From positions 20,808,493-20,872,492 of the forward strand of contig NC_052395.1 of NCBI RefSeq assembly GCF_009389715.1: a stretch of DNA of 64,000 nt, given 5' to 3'. This document shows positions 37,129 to 48,416 of this stretch, piece after piece; the first letter of the stretch is position 1, and each line of letters begins with the position of its first letter. Source of the DNA: Phoenix dactylifera. Taxonomy: Eukaryota > Streptophyta > Magnoliopsida > Arecales > Arecaceae. The notes under the pieces were generated by a model, which was given only the letters and a program-made list of their open reading frames with translations, was not told the DNA's origin and did not search any database. The position numbers and the translations under genes are program-made.

Positions 37129-37300
37129 TTGCGACGCCATTCTTCAGACCAACCCCGGCAGCATAGTGAAGTATGAAATAAGTGAAGGTCGATTCAGACG
37201 CCTATTTATTTCATTTCAGGCTTCACTAACGGGTCTCATAAAAGGATGATGACATCTGATTTTTATAGATGGAACATTTATAATGTATAAGAATGGAGGT
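37129..37300 (+). pseudogene. MuDR/MURA-like transposase fragment
   Basis: The translation reads NPGSIVKYEISEGRFRRLF and ISFQASLTG, then two stops, then HLIFIDGTFIMYKNGG in the same frame. In MuDR-type transposases this is the stretch just before and including the first catalytic Asp (in IDGT). Stops and the lack of downstream DDE blocks show it is a dead fragment. It is followed by a repeat region and, on the opposite strand, Ulp1 protease fragments, the same order as in the next element. Confidence 0.55.
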
Positions 37301-37559
37301 GTAATACTTGGAATACTTGTGGCGTTTTTGCATCAGATTTACGTGTATCATTTTCGTGAACCAATAGGAATACTTGTGTTCTTATTCTTGCTGTTGGTGC
37401 AGGCAGAAAGCCACAATCATACAAAACTTCGGGGATCATATATATGTCTGATGTAGCGTACCTTTAATAAGATAACAATGGCTTCATAATAAATTCCCTG
37501 CAGATGTTACCCTGTCTCTGTACCGATTATTAGTTACCATTGCAATTAGTCAATTTAGC

Positions 37560-38310
37560 TTGGTACACAGTTATGTAACCCTAACACAATATTATAAAAG
37601 ATTTGAAAACAGTTAATACAACATGGTGCACACTTAATATAGCTTGTTGTATGCATATGTTCTTGTTTTCCTCGCTAGTGTACACTTCTGAAGATTGCAT
37701 TAGCTTTGAAACAAATTCCCTAACTCAACTCCCAACAAATAAACATTTTAAGTTTCTATTTATGATTTATGAAGTTATAAATGGAGTAAACTATTCCACC
37801 GGCACGTTGGAATATCTGAAGCTGTGGTCCGATACGAACTTTTTTTTTTTGTAATTTGTGGTTCATTTGAGATATGTTCTTGTTGCTCGTGTTCTAATTT
37901 AGCCTCGAACATAGTTAACTTATTATTGCAATTAGGTAAGTAAGCTTGGTATATAGGTAATATAGCATGACACACATTTAAGTTAACATGCATACAAAAT
38001 TAAGTAAAACTAGCATATAGTTAAGTAACCCTCGCACACAGTTAAGTTAGCCCAGCATACAACGTTGGCCTGCGTGCGGATCTGCTGGACGCGCACTGGC
38101 CCGTAGATGCTGGGCTACGCACGGCCAGCTGGTGCCGTGGATGTTGTTAAAGATTGTTTAAACACAGTTAATATCCCTAGTAACTGGGCAAGCATCTATA
38201 TATTTTGTAGTCTAACTTAGCCCGGTAGAGTTAATTTAGCAAAGTACACAGTTAATATAGCATGGCATCCAGTTAAGAGCACGACATCAAAGACATAATT
38301 TGGCCAATCA
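37560..38310 (+). repeat. Degenerate ACACAGTTAAGT-type repeat region
   Basis: Many copies of ACAGTTAA, GTTAAGTAACC and AGCATGGCACACA at irregular spacing. The same motif set fills 41.8-42.2 kb. In both places it lies between a + strand remnant and a - strand Ulp1 3' end. Confidence 0.55.
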
Positions 38311-38402
38311 TCTCAAAAAAATCAATATGATCATCTTATTTGTTTCAATGTTATATTACACAAAAAATAAAAATATCCAGAAGCTATTTTACAGTGCATG
38401 CT

Positions 38403-38640
38403 CTAATCTCTCTTTGTACATAACTTCACGTCGTACCATGACCAAAACCTGTCATATATAATGCAACGGTCATTTAACAAAATATAGTCTGCAATCCACC
38501 TCCTTCCTACATATATTTAACAAGATATTTTACATGCTCTAATCTCTCTTCCTACATAACTTCTCATTGTATCATGACTAGAACCTATCTTATGTAACGT
38601 AGCGGTCATTTAACAAAATATTGCTTGCAATCCATCTCCT
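38403..38640 (-). pseudogene. Two tandem Ulp1-type protease C-terminal exon fragments
   Basis: Copy 1 (38403-38504) reads RWIADYILLNDRC and DRFWSWYDVKL to a stop, matching the end of the Ulp1 remnant at 42.8 kb (ILLNSGC, DRFWSMYGLK). Copy 2 (38539-38640) has the same block with three internal stops. The duplicated unit is about 135 bp. Both lie downstream of the catalytic residues, so nothing functional remains. Confidence 0.6.
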
Positions 38641-39120
38641 GCATACAATTAACATTTTTTTGAACATAGTTAACAAAATTCATAATTCACAGTAATTCAG
38701 AACCTATATCTCGCAACGCAAGAATAATGCTGGATTCTCAACTGTCTCAGTGTACTTTAGATGAAAAAGCTCCGTGACACGAAAGTACACGTTCATGACC
38801 TATACTTAATAAAACAATATGTTAAAATAGCAAATAATATAAACTTAAGTGAATTGGTGCCATCTAAGATGTCTGCATCACAAATATATTCAAACAATAA
38901 TTTTCAATAATATCAACTCAAAATTAGAAACACATAATTGAGTAAAACATTTTGTGTTAGTGAATGATCTTAAAAACTATAACAAAGAACAGAAATAGCA
39001 TTGAATAGCGATCAATGAAAGATATTCATGATTTTTCCATGACAAATATGTCAAATGTGCCATCAACCTCTCTATCTATTAATTTCTCAAATCCTAACTA
39101 ATCCTGCAATTTAAAAACAA
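38641..39120. other. Remnant MULE sequence, no gene
   Basis: AT-rich sequence between the Ulp1 fragments and the inverted arm at 39.1 kb. No motif recognised; presumably the shortened interior of the left MULE. Confidence 0.3.
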
Positions 39121-40331
39121 ATGCCCTAGAATACTATATAACAATTTGGTGTTCGATAAAAAATTGGAGAAATTATGCTGGAACGGTTGACAAACCTGTT
39201 GAAGGGCTCCAGAGACGACTCAGGGATGGTTTAGGAAATAATATCGAGCGAAGCTTCAACTACCATCGAGTTGGGCGAAGTCGGGAGCTTTAGGAAAAGC
39301 TTCTAGAACAGCCGTCAACAAAATGCCATGGAGTCCTAATTCTCAGTCGGACAATGGAGAGAAAATAAAGTTGAACTCACAAAATTGGGGTGGGAAACTA
39401 GGAAATACGAGAAGAGTGGAAAAGCGGATGAGCGGGAGAGCGGAAGAGTTTTCTCCTCCGATTAGGAGAATAGATTAACAGTAGAAAAATAGAGAATGGA
39501 TTGCCGGTAGGTTCGAGAGTCAGACTTAGGCTTGGAAACAAGAAAAGAAAGAAAGAGTGGAAGGGCAGAAGACGAGGGGGTATTTTCATCTCAAGAATAA
39601 AGCTGGTTACATATCGGCACAATGCTGGACCGGTTGTTATAAAACCAGTCAACAGGGATTAAAAATTAGAGACTGGTCCAAGGATGGACCGGCCATTAAT
39701 TTCTCCTAATTTTTTTGGGGAAGTTGCTTAGTGGTCCAAACTTAGACCCGGCTATAACGAATAGTCCATGTTGACTGCTTTTTTAACAAGCAGTCCATTG
39801 ACATTTCGAAATGCCATAAGGAGACCAAAATACCCCTGACCCTTCCACTCTTCCGTCGTTCCTTGTATGCTTCTTTGTTCATTTGAACAAGCCCTATTTC
39901 TCTTCACCGATTCCAGCCCTCGTTTCGTCCCCAAAGTTCGGATCCTCTCTTCGAACGAAAAAATGTCCTCTTCTTCTCGCCCGATTCCGCTTGATTTTTA
40001 CGCCCCGATTTCAGACCCTACAACTGCAAACCATGTCCCACTGGTATTCGATCTTCCTCTTTTCCCCTATTAAGCCGTTCTCCTCATCGAAAAGGAGAAC
40101 CCTTCCGACTCGATTTTTCGAAGCAAGGAGATATTTTCCGTCCGGTCTCGGAGTCGACCTTCGAACTGACTTCGCCCTGTTTGTTTGTAGCGAAAGCTTC
40201 GGTGGACATTGCTCTCTCCAACCTTTCCTGAGGTATCTTTGCATTCCTTCAACAGGTTTGTCAACCGTTGCTGCATACTTTCTCCAATTATTTTTTTGAA
40301 CACCAACATGATATGCAGTATTGTAGGGCAT
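39121..40331. repeat. Head-to-head MULE termini: long inverted repeat
   Basis: 39121-39300 matches the reverse complement of 40331-40150 (both contain ACGGTTGACAAACCTGTTGA and begin ATGCCCTA). Further inward, 39,550-39,700 read on the minus strand resembles 39,735-39,880 read on the plus strand (TGTTGACTG, TAACAA, AAAATACCCC, CTTCCACTCTT). So two related element ends face each other with a junction near 39.7 kb. The right-hand copy includes an ATG at 39963 with a short Ser-rich frame ending before a possible donor. Confidence 0.6.
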
Positions 40332-40659
40332 TACTTTTTAAATTGTGGAAATGGTTAGGATTTGCCGAATTAATGGACAGAGAGATTGTGGGAGCACATT
40401 TGAAATATTTATTATGAAAAAATATGACTATTCCGTGCTAATTGTGTTCTTTGTTATAGTTTTTAAGATGATTCATTTTGAGTTGATAATATTCAAATTT
40501 TTTTTTATGACTATATCTATGATGCAGACATCTTAGATTGCCCCAAAGCAGATTATAGGCAAAAAACTTGTTGTTGGCCCCAGTAATATGGTGAATGGAA
40601 GGTGTTACTTCACCCACTTTGTAAGTTTTATGGTCACCCTAATTCTGTGTATGTCTCGT

Positions 40660-41760
40660 GAATAGAAGGATAGGGTGAGTGGCACTCCTTTTGGGCACAT
40701 GCTAGGTCTACCGTATATAAAACAAAGTAGGCCTGTGTTGGACACATTGCTGTCCTTTTGGGATGATGTTGAGGAAGATTTTTGGTTTGGTAGGGTTCTG
40801 GTGCCTTTTGTAGGGAGTAATTTGGCACCAATCCTTGGTTTGAGTGCCACGGGTGATGAGGTGGAACTGCATAAAAAGAGGAGGGTTACGTCTGACCTTA
40901 TCACCCGATTTTTTGAGGGTGACCACAAAAAAGCCGATAGATATGCAATTAAAAATAGATTACAATACCTTGTTGGTAAGAGCAGATGACAAGATGTGGA
41001 GGATTTCATAAAATTATAAGTTCTATATCTCTTTGGGACTATCCTCTTCCCAACATTACACTACTATGTTCCTAAGGTATTATGTTTATATGTTGATGAT
41101 TTAGACCGCTTAGGTTCATATAGTTGGGGTCTTGTCGTTTTCTCTTTTCTTCGCCAGCAGATACCTAGTATAGCCGATAGTGTGAAAACAAGAAACATCA
41201 CAGGTGAAGGATCTGCTAGATACATGGACGGCTGCACGGTCGCTCTGGTGGTAAGCATCTTAATGTTTTTTTTAAAAAATTTATTGTTACGATATATATA
41301 TTTACTTGTAATTTGATGTTTACAATGGTTTTTGCCAGATATGGGCTGTTGAGCATGCGAACATCATTGTTGAAAGCCACCGGCCATCGTTCATGTATCA
41401 CGTCTTTTACGTTGGAACAACACCCCATTCCCTCGCAGGGTGGTCATGATTGCCGATGTTATGAAGAACCTAAAACGTTTTGAGGTTTGAATGTTAATTT
41501 CTTACGTTGCAAATATTTTAACTTGTTCCTAAAATCAAGTGTTCGCTCGCTTTAGGTTATTGAGAAGCTACAACCTAGAGAGGAGAAGTTGCACCTTCTC
41601 TCGCAAGGAAGGCCACAATTAGTTCGGCCAATAGAGATGCGAAGGGATGAAGAACTGCAACAATTTGTGCATGTTGGAACTCATGTATCCACATACTGTG
41701 ACATAGCATTTCCGAAACTTACAACCATTTTTGATTTGGCGCGCACCTTTCACTTGCCGA
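40660..41760 (+). pseudogene. PMD/DUF1985-like gene fragment of a decayed MULE
   Basis: Pieces read GTPFGHMLGLPY, LLSFWDDVEEDFWFG and ILGLSATGDEVEL up to a stop at 40987, then DFIKL-stop-VLYLFGTILFP and DLDRLGSYSWGLVVFSFL to a donor at 41251. They continue after an acceptor at 41338 with IWAVEH, then a frameshift, and after another acceptor at 41555 with VIEKLQPREEKLHLL. The pattern (FWD..., ILGL..., LFPT..., Y.WG..., IW..EH) is that of the plant mobile domain/DUF1985 type N-terminal region often linked to Ulp1 proteases in MULEs. At least two stops and one frameshift make it a pseudogene. The exact domain name is uncertain. Confidence 0.5.
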
Positions 41761-41769
41761 CACGTTCCT

Positions 41770-42190
41770 ATCTAGTCTGTACACAGTTATTAAAGCATGG
41801 CACACATTTAGGTATTATCCTGTCACACATTTTAGACTTATTTTCACACAATAAGCTGTTCTTGGAACACACTTCTTAAAGCCTGGCACACTTTGAGTTA
41901 TTATCTGCACACGGTAAAGTATGCTTGGAAGACATTTATTATAGTTTGAAACATTTCTGCACACAGTTAAGTATGTTCACTAAGATACTTTATAAATCCA
42001 ATACGCACATTTCAGAGTTCTATGCACACAATTCACACAATAGAGTATGCTTCGCACTCACTTCTTAAAGTCTGGCACACATTTAGTTATAGACTGCACA
42101 CAGTAAAGTATGCTTTGAACACACTTGTTCCTTCTGGCACCCATTTAATTCTGTGATGCCCTGGAAGGTGTAAGCATATGTTATTGTTTT
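41770..42190 (+). repeat. CACACAGTAAAGTATGCTT-type repeat region, copy 2
   Basis: Imperfect repeats built on GGCACACATTTAGTTAT, CTGCACACAGT and AAGTATGCTTGGAACAC. It parallels the repeat at 37.6-38.3 kb and again separates convergent gene remnants. Confidence 0.55.
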
Positions 42191-42807
42191 CCAACTGAAA
42201 TCTCAAAATGGAGCAAAATGACACGCTGAATTTTATCAAACTGAGTTACGCTTTAGTTACTAGATTTGTTGGTGTTCTTTATCGTTAGTTTAGTGCCCGT
42301 TGATAATATTGCAGTTCTGTACCTACAAATGGATTTTTAACTATTTGGAGATTGCATTTGATTTTAAACAAATTTTCAAACTAAATTACCAAATTGGAGG
42401 AACACATATTCAATTGGCACACTGATTTTCTAAAAGTGTGATAAACATTTAAGCATATCCTGCATATGTTTCTGTTTACGGCCTCATGACTACATTACAA
42501 CCATGCCGACACACTGTTGAAAGTGTGTGCCGGCACAGATTATGAAACTCTTTTACAACCTATAATAAGTCACCAACTCACCATGAACACCTATTTCAGC
42601 AATGAGCATGACAAGAAGTAGAAAAGGAAGCCAATCATCTGAACATAACAGGGATTAATAATATTATCTATTAGAATGTTACATTACATAGAAGATGAAA
42701 ATGCCCTTGGACAATTATCTTTTATAACACATTTACAATAATCTTTTACAACATATTTACAATCATCTTTTACAACACATTAACAATCATCTTTTACAAC
42801 ACATAGT
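42191..42807. other. Spacer before the Ulp1 remnant
   Basis: AT-rich, with four short tandem copies of ATCTTTTACAACACAT-like sequence at about 42,717-42,802. No gene. Confidence 0.4.
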
Positions 42808-43392
42808 CTAAGCTCTCTTTCTACCTGACTTCAGTCCGTACATTGACCAAAATCTATCAAACGCAATGCAGCCCGAATTTAATAGAATACTCCCTGCAAC
42901 CCAGCTCTTGTATAAAGAAATATCTTTGAATTCTTTCTGCAATGGTCTCGAGCTACCTCGTATAAGTGTCTCTGCAAATATAAGCATGTATGCCCCGCAG
43001 TCGACACTATCAGCCTTTTGTTGTGCACATTGTCGAATTTCACGATATGCTAATTCAGGGATACGGTATCCGACATAGTCGTTTAGCCACGTTCGCACAA
43101 AAGATGCCTGCAATAATATGAAGAATACAAAATTTTTAGAAGAAACCTGTAATAAAAAAAAAATCAGTAATATTATATTGTACAAGTGATACCAACATAT
43201 CTAACAGCGTCGTCCGCAACGTTGAAACCCCACAAGGAGTTGTAGCAATCGAAACGCTGCTCCTTCAAGTCTAGAGAAAGTAGATACCAATGTCATCCCA
43301 TATTCATCGGAATTAATAGATATCTACACTTTTCAAGATCGGTAACACTGAATTCCCGTAGCCATATTTGAAGACTAGGGTGCAATGACTCT
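42808..43392 (-). pseudogene. Ulp1/C48-type SUMO protease pseudogene fragment
   Basis: Exon A (about 43392-43197) reads LHPSLQIWLREFSVTD and YLLIPMNMG, a TGA stop, then HWYLLSLDLKEQRFDCYNSL. Exon B (43110-42808) reads ASFVRTWLNDYVGYRIPEL, then QQKADSVDCGAYMLIFAETL, and ends GRKRA. In C48 peptidases the catalytic triad is His (here in HWYL), Asp (RFDCYNS) and Cys (DCGAY), with the oxyanion Gln before it (QQK); all four are visible. The stop sits right before the catalytic His, so the copy is dead. GT-AG boundaries flank a 86-bp intron. The element is separate from the intact MULE to its right, since the target duplication of that MULE lies at 43,691. Confidence 0.75.
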
Positions 43393-43947
43393 ACGATTTT
43401 TTTCGTAACATCAATGGTTATCCCTAAATCCAACGGTAGATGCTAACGCGGGCTATTTTTTCCCTATGTTTCCGCTTCAAACGCTCTCCGTTTTAAGATC
43501 TTCGGTAACATGGGGGCACTTACGGTAACCTGGGGACACTTTCGGTACTGTATTTTAACGAAAACAGTAAATCAGGGACCGGAATTTAGAGAACCAGTTA
43601 GTCGTGGACCGGAAGTGTTAGTTTTGGTCAACAGGGAACAGTGGAGTCTTTAGAGGGATGGGAAAGTAATTTCCCAAATTTTTTCTTCAATATTTTCATG
43701 GGGGGTTCTATATACACCCCCCCTATTGCTAAGGACACCCCCCAAAAATCAAAAAAAAAAAACCCAAACTAACCTTTAGTGTAATTACCATATTGCCCTT
43801 GAAATTTTCTCAGTACACCCCCCCTTCCTCCTCCTCCGTTTCGTTTTGAAAAGAAAAAAAAAACACCCCTCAAACCCCCCTTAAACCCCTCGATCCATTT
43901 ACATCGTTTAGGCGATCTTTGAAGGAGATTTAAGCCCCATTCGAAGC

Positions 43948-46900
43948 ATGGACAAGCAACTAGTGATTTGGGACGAAGAATCGGCCGCAAAGGTACGTGT
44001 TCCACCTTGTTTCGAAATTTTTTTTTTTTCACGGTTCGTGCTCCGTTCGGCACTGGATCGCCGAACAAAAGGCTTCTGTTCGGCTGAACAGTGCCGAACT
44101 TCTGTTCGGCTGCACAGTGCCGAACAGAAGGCTTCTGTCCGGCACTGTGCAGCCGAACAGAAGGGTTCTGTCCGGCTCTGTGCAGCCGAACAGAAGCCTT
44201 CTGTTCGGCACTGTGCAGCCGAACAGAAGGCTTCTGGTGCCAAATCGCGTGCCATGCTGAATTTTGTGCCGAACAGATCCTCTGATTCATTAATTCTTGG
44301 TGATAAATTATTTTATATGTAGGGCTATGCTACAACCGAATCGAGTATAATTGGATCAGAATTTGTACTGGATTACACAAGCGAATTTACAACTTACGAG
44401 GTATTATAATGTATTGTGCAATTTTGTATTAGTTTAGCGAGCTATTTTTACAACTGTGTACTTACATAAATTGTTTAATGTATAGATCTTCAAGAGTAGA
44501 GAGGACTTGTGTAATTGGTGTCGTGAAGCTGGGAGGCGAAATGGTTTTGTTGTTGTAATCAAATCATCCGATGCAGGTACCATTTCTAAGAAACCCAGAA
44601 TTACGTTAGGTTGTGAGAGGGGTGGGACGTACCGAACCAAAAAAGAAAAGCGAATAAAGACTGCCTGTGGGACAAAGAAGTGTGGATGCCCTTTTGCATT
44701 AAGAGGAAAAAAATTGGATACTGCGGATGATTGGATATTACTGGTCGTATGTGGAGTGCACAATCATCCCGCTGCAGAGAATCTGGAGGGGCACTCATAT
44801 GCAGGGAGATTATCTGAGCAGGAGACGGAATTGTTAGTGGATATGTCGAATAGTTTGGTTCGTCCAAAGGACATATTATCCACATTGAAGGAAAGAGATG
44901 CCCTCAATGTTACGACTATCAAGACTATCTACAATGTACGTCAACGGTTTAAGGTTGTAGAGAAAGCCGGGAGGTCTGAAATGCAACATCTATTAGGTAA
45001 ATTATCAGAGGCTAAATATATTGAGTGGCATAGAAATTGTACTAATACGGATGTTGTGCATGACTTATTTTGGGCACACCCTGGCAGCATTGATTTGTTC
45101 CGTGCATTTCCCCGTGTGTTGATAATGGATTGCACGTACAAGACGAATAGGTATCGTCTTCCGCTCTTAGAGATTGTGGGGGTGACATCTACTGACATGA
45201 CATTTTCAATTGCTTTTGTATACTTAAATTCTGAGCGGGAAGAAAGCTATACTTGGGCATTAGAGAGATTGCGCAGTGTCATAGCTGATGATGTTTTGCC
45301 TGAGTTGATTGTTACAGATAGAGACTTGGCTTTGATGAATGCAATTCATAGAGTATTTCCTACTGCTAGACATTTATTATGTAGATGGCATATTAGTAGG
45401 AATGTTTTGGCCAAGTGCAAAAAAATTTTCGAATTGAAGGAGAAATGGGATAAATTTATTATGAGTTGGAATGTACTAGTGCTGTCCTCCACGGAAGACG
45501 AGTATAATGATCGCTGGAGTGCACTGCAGAGAGAGTTCGGTACCTATCCAGATGCACTACAGTATGTGTCAGATACTTGGCTGAGCAAATACAAGGAAAG
45601 ATTTGTTGCGGCGTGGACGGATACATGCAGGCACTACGGAAATGTGACGACAAATAGGTATCACAAATAAAGACTCATTTAATTTTAATTTGCCTCAATT
45701 GTTATATCTAACTTTCATTTGTTTACTAGGGTCGAGAGTGCACATGCAAAGCTCAAAAAGCAGCTTGGATCAAGCCAAGGAAGTTTCGAGTCATCTTGGA
45801 CTAGAATACATGGATTGATTGAGTTGCAGCACAGCTCCGTTAAAGCCTCATTGGAGAAGAGTTTATTGGTAGTGCAGCACAACTTCAAGCCAGCTGAATT
45901 CAAAGAGTTGCGAGGTTTCATATCTATAAGTGCGTTAAATCATGTCCTCGCCCAATCGAAACGAGCCAATTCAGTTGGGTTTGATGATTCAAATTGTGGG
46001 AGCGCTATTCGACGCACACATGGTATACCATGTGCTCACCAGATTGCGCGGTACAGGGTGGAAGGTCGGCCCATTCCTCTCGACTGCATAGATCCTCATT
46101 GGAGGAAACTTGATATTGTGCCTACCCCCCCCCCCCCCCCCGTGCAGCCAATTCAGTTGAGTTGTGATGCAGAGTTAGATTTGATTGCGCTACGATTCAA
46201 GAAGTTAGATGGGGCTTCTCAATTGCAGATGATCAAGAAGTTACGAGAGATTGCAAGTCCAGATAGTACACCTCTTTTAGAGCCTGCAAAACGGAAGACC
46301 GGTTCACGTGGGCGCGCTTCAATGAAGGTTGATACGTCTACTCGACGTGACCCGTCTGCGTTTGAGTTGGTTCTATCTGGACAGGATAGTTATTCACCTG
46401 GTGTTGAGAAAGTTACCATCCGCAATCCATCTACTCAGATTCAAAAGAGGCGGCCCAAGCAAAAGGTAAGTACCAAATATTTATTTCCTTACAATAGGTA
46501 TCACAACGTCTACGGGACGGTCCGTGCCGTGCCGGTATGTGATGTGCCGATACGGGACATGTCGGGACGTGCCGTGCCGAGATGTGCCGATACGGGACAT
46601 GTCGGGACGTGCCGTGCCGAGATGTGCCGATACGGGACATGTCGGGACGTGCCGTGCCGAGATGTGCCGATACGGGATGTGCCGTGCCGAGATGTGCCGA
46701 TACGGGACATGTCGGTACGTGCCGTGCCGAGATGTGCCGATACGGGACATGTCGGGACGTGCCGTGCCGTGCCGGTACGGGATGTGCTGAGACGGATAAC
46801 TATTTGGATATTTCTGCCATTGTTACATATTTTCTATCATTTGATATTATTTGCAGGTTTTTCGTACTAGAGCCCAGTCACATACGCCCATTATCTATAT

Positions 46901-47600
46901 TGATGCTATTCCTTCTGCCTTGAGACCATACATCCAGCATATCAAGGATGTAAAAGCTGATGGGAATTGCGGATTTAGGGCAATAGCTGACTTACTGGGA
47001 TTTGGAGAAGATGACTGGGTGCGTGTTAGGAAGGATTTATTGCAAGAGTTGCAATGTCATTCGGACCACTATCGCACATTATATGGTGTGGAAGGGACGA
47101 TTGCTGAGATCACTCATGCATTATCATATTATGATGATTGTCCACCATATGACAGATGGATGACTATGCCGGACATGGGTCATCTTATAGCATCCTGCTA
47201 TAATGTTGTCCTATACCATCTCTCGTTGCAACAATGTCTGACCTTCCTACCTCTCCGTTCTGTGCCAGTACCTCTTCTATCCCGCAAAGATATCGCTATC
47301 GGATTCGTAAATGGAAATCATTTTGTTGAGGTACTACGTTCACAACACTTGCGAATATTTAATTTTACTTATTTAATTTTGCTTATTTATAATTTTGTAG
47401 CTATTAATATTTTCTTATTTCTAATTTTGAAGGTGTTCTTGTTGCCGGGACATCCCGTTCCGCCAGTAGCGACCAACTGGCGAAAATATCATCTTCCTTG
47501 TGCTACCGGATGGGAAAATTCATATGAAGCCCGGATTCAACAGTTCAAAGAGAGCATCTCACCTAATGTTATAATTAGCGAGACAGTAGAGTTAGATTGA
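43948..47600 (+). CDS. FAR1-like MULE transposase fused to an OTU cysteine protease, 6 exons
   Basis: Exons 43948-43992, 44323-44400, 44486-45657, 45730-46465, 46857-47330 and 47433-47600 join in frame across GT-AG introns into 890 residues without a stop. Residues about 42-140 are a FAR1-type zinc-binding domain (CNWCREAG, KCGCPFAL, VHNHP). Residues about 245-440 are the MULE DDE domain: D256 (LIMDCTYKTNRY), D319 (VTDRDLAL), a CRWH motif and E434 in TNRVESAH. A SWIM finger follows (NCGSAIRRTHGIPCAH); one usual Cys is Ser. After a Pro run coded by a C17 tract comes an OTU fold: D712 and C715 in ADGNCGFRA, and H832 in GNHFVEV. OTU proteins cleave ubiquitin chains; FAR1/MULE proteins bind and move DNA. 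Exon joins are my inference and should be tested. The 3' end (ETVELD) lies 48 residues after the OTU His. Confidence 0.85.
44040..44240 (+). repeat. Palindromic GTTCGGC/GCCGAAC minisatellite in intron 1
   Basis: About five alternating copies of CAGTGCCGAACAGAAGGCTT and its complement (CTTCTGTTCGGCACTG) fill most of the first intron. Adjacent units can fold back on each other. The motif CAGTGCCGAAC recurs near the right end at about 49,059. Confidence 0.8.
46541..46770 (+). repeat. Six-copy 40-bp tandem array in intron 4
   Basis: Units start at 46541, 46581, 46621, 46661, 46691 and 46731. Five are 40 bp and the fourth has lost 10 bp. Each reads GATGTGCCGATACGGGACAT then GTCGGGACGTGCCGTGCCGA. 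Units are nearly identical, so expansion is recent. The array sits between the transposase exons and the OTU exons. Confidence 0.9.
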
Positions 47601-47882
47601 TTGTTTATATATGTACAATTTTTGAAAGTTGTAAATTTTTTTGGGCTCTTAGAGTCATGTACTGTGAAACTCCATCATCAATATAAATCAAAAAATATCT
47701 GTCTTCGCATTGTTAGATTGATTGTTATATGCACTGTTATATTTGTGTAAAATAGAACGGGCCAGGCTTTACAAAGATTAGACGTAAATGTACCAAAAAT
47801 ATATATTTTTCATTAATATCAACAGTTTCAAATTACACAAAAAAAAAGTCGAAGCTACATAATCAAAATAAAGGCTCCATCA
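47601..47882. other. Spacer between convergent MULE genes
   Basis: AT-rich 280-bp spacer with AATAAA-like signals for both strands (for example ATCAATATAAATC near 47,680 and CAAAATAAAGGC near 47,865). It probably holds both 3' ends. Confidence 0.5.
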
Positions 47883-48416
47883 TCAATCCCTATGACGCCG
47901 TCGTCGACGCGTGTACTGCTGTACGTCCGAATGAGAGGGTGCTGGATCCGAATGAGAGGGTGCTGTACTCGGGCCAGGCTCATCACCCAGAAGTAACTGA
48001 TGCATCTGACAAATAGCATGAAATAGGTGCCCGGCACCTAGTGACGTAGCCTCTGAGGGACCCATCCGTACAATGTCGGTACTGATACCGAGTGCATCTG
48101 CAATACGCCGCCGGTGCATGTCAGCATCATCATGACCTCCCCTAGCTCCAGAATGAGTACTCGAGCGCAGATGAGGAGGCTGAACTGCAACGTGCGTGAT
48201 ACGGAGATACCACTCCATGTATCCCGGTACGCTGTCTGATGGCCGGGTAACTGGGTGGCTCCTGCTCGCCTGGCTCAGCACGTGGTCCTCCCACCGCTCC
48301 CAAAGCTGATCCATATAGGAGTAATGTATCCGGAGCAGGCTCGGGAGAAGCAATCCTAGCACGACGTCTCCTAGCTGACGCCGTAGGTCTAACTCTGGAG
48401 GGACCGGGATCCATGT
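47883..48416 (-). pseudogene. Plant mobile domain (PMD) protein, terminal exon only
   Basis: After a good acceptor (CTATATTTTCAG), 177 codons run open to a TGA at 47885-47883. The start reads TWIPVPPELDLRRQLGDVV, then YSYMDQLWERWEDHVL and SVPGYMEWYLRITHVAVQPP, the usual closing blocks of PMD proteins (the MAIN/MAIL1-related family, which occurs in host genes and in MULEs). The tail is Ser/Pro-rich with ARRRRRHRD-like basic residues at the end. I found no upstream exons in 48.4-49.6 kb, so the N-terminal PMD core appears lost. An ATG at 48414 in another frame would give an unrelated 90-residue frame, judged spurious. It is convergent to the transposase-OTU gene. Confidence 0.6.

Noticed and set aside
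43948-44322. A 124-residue protein read straight through intron 1
   Set aside because: The repeated EQK/RHCAAEQK residues are the translated palindromic minisatellite; the donor after codon 15 and the acceptor at 44322 give a better gene.
46431-46923. Repetitive Cys/Arg- or His-rich proteins over the 40-bp array
   Set aside because: They are translations of the tandem repeat in every frame, inside an intron.
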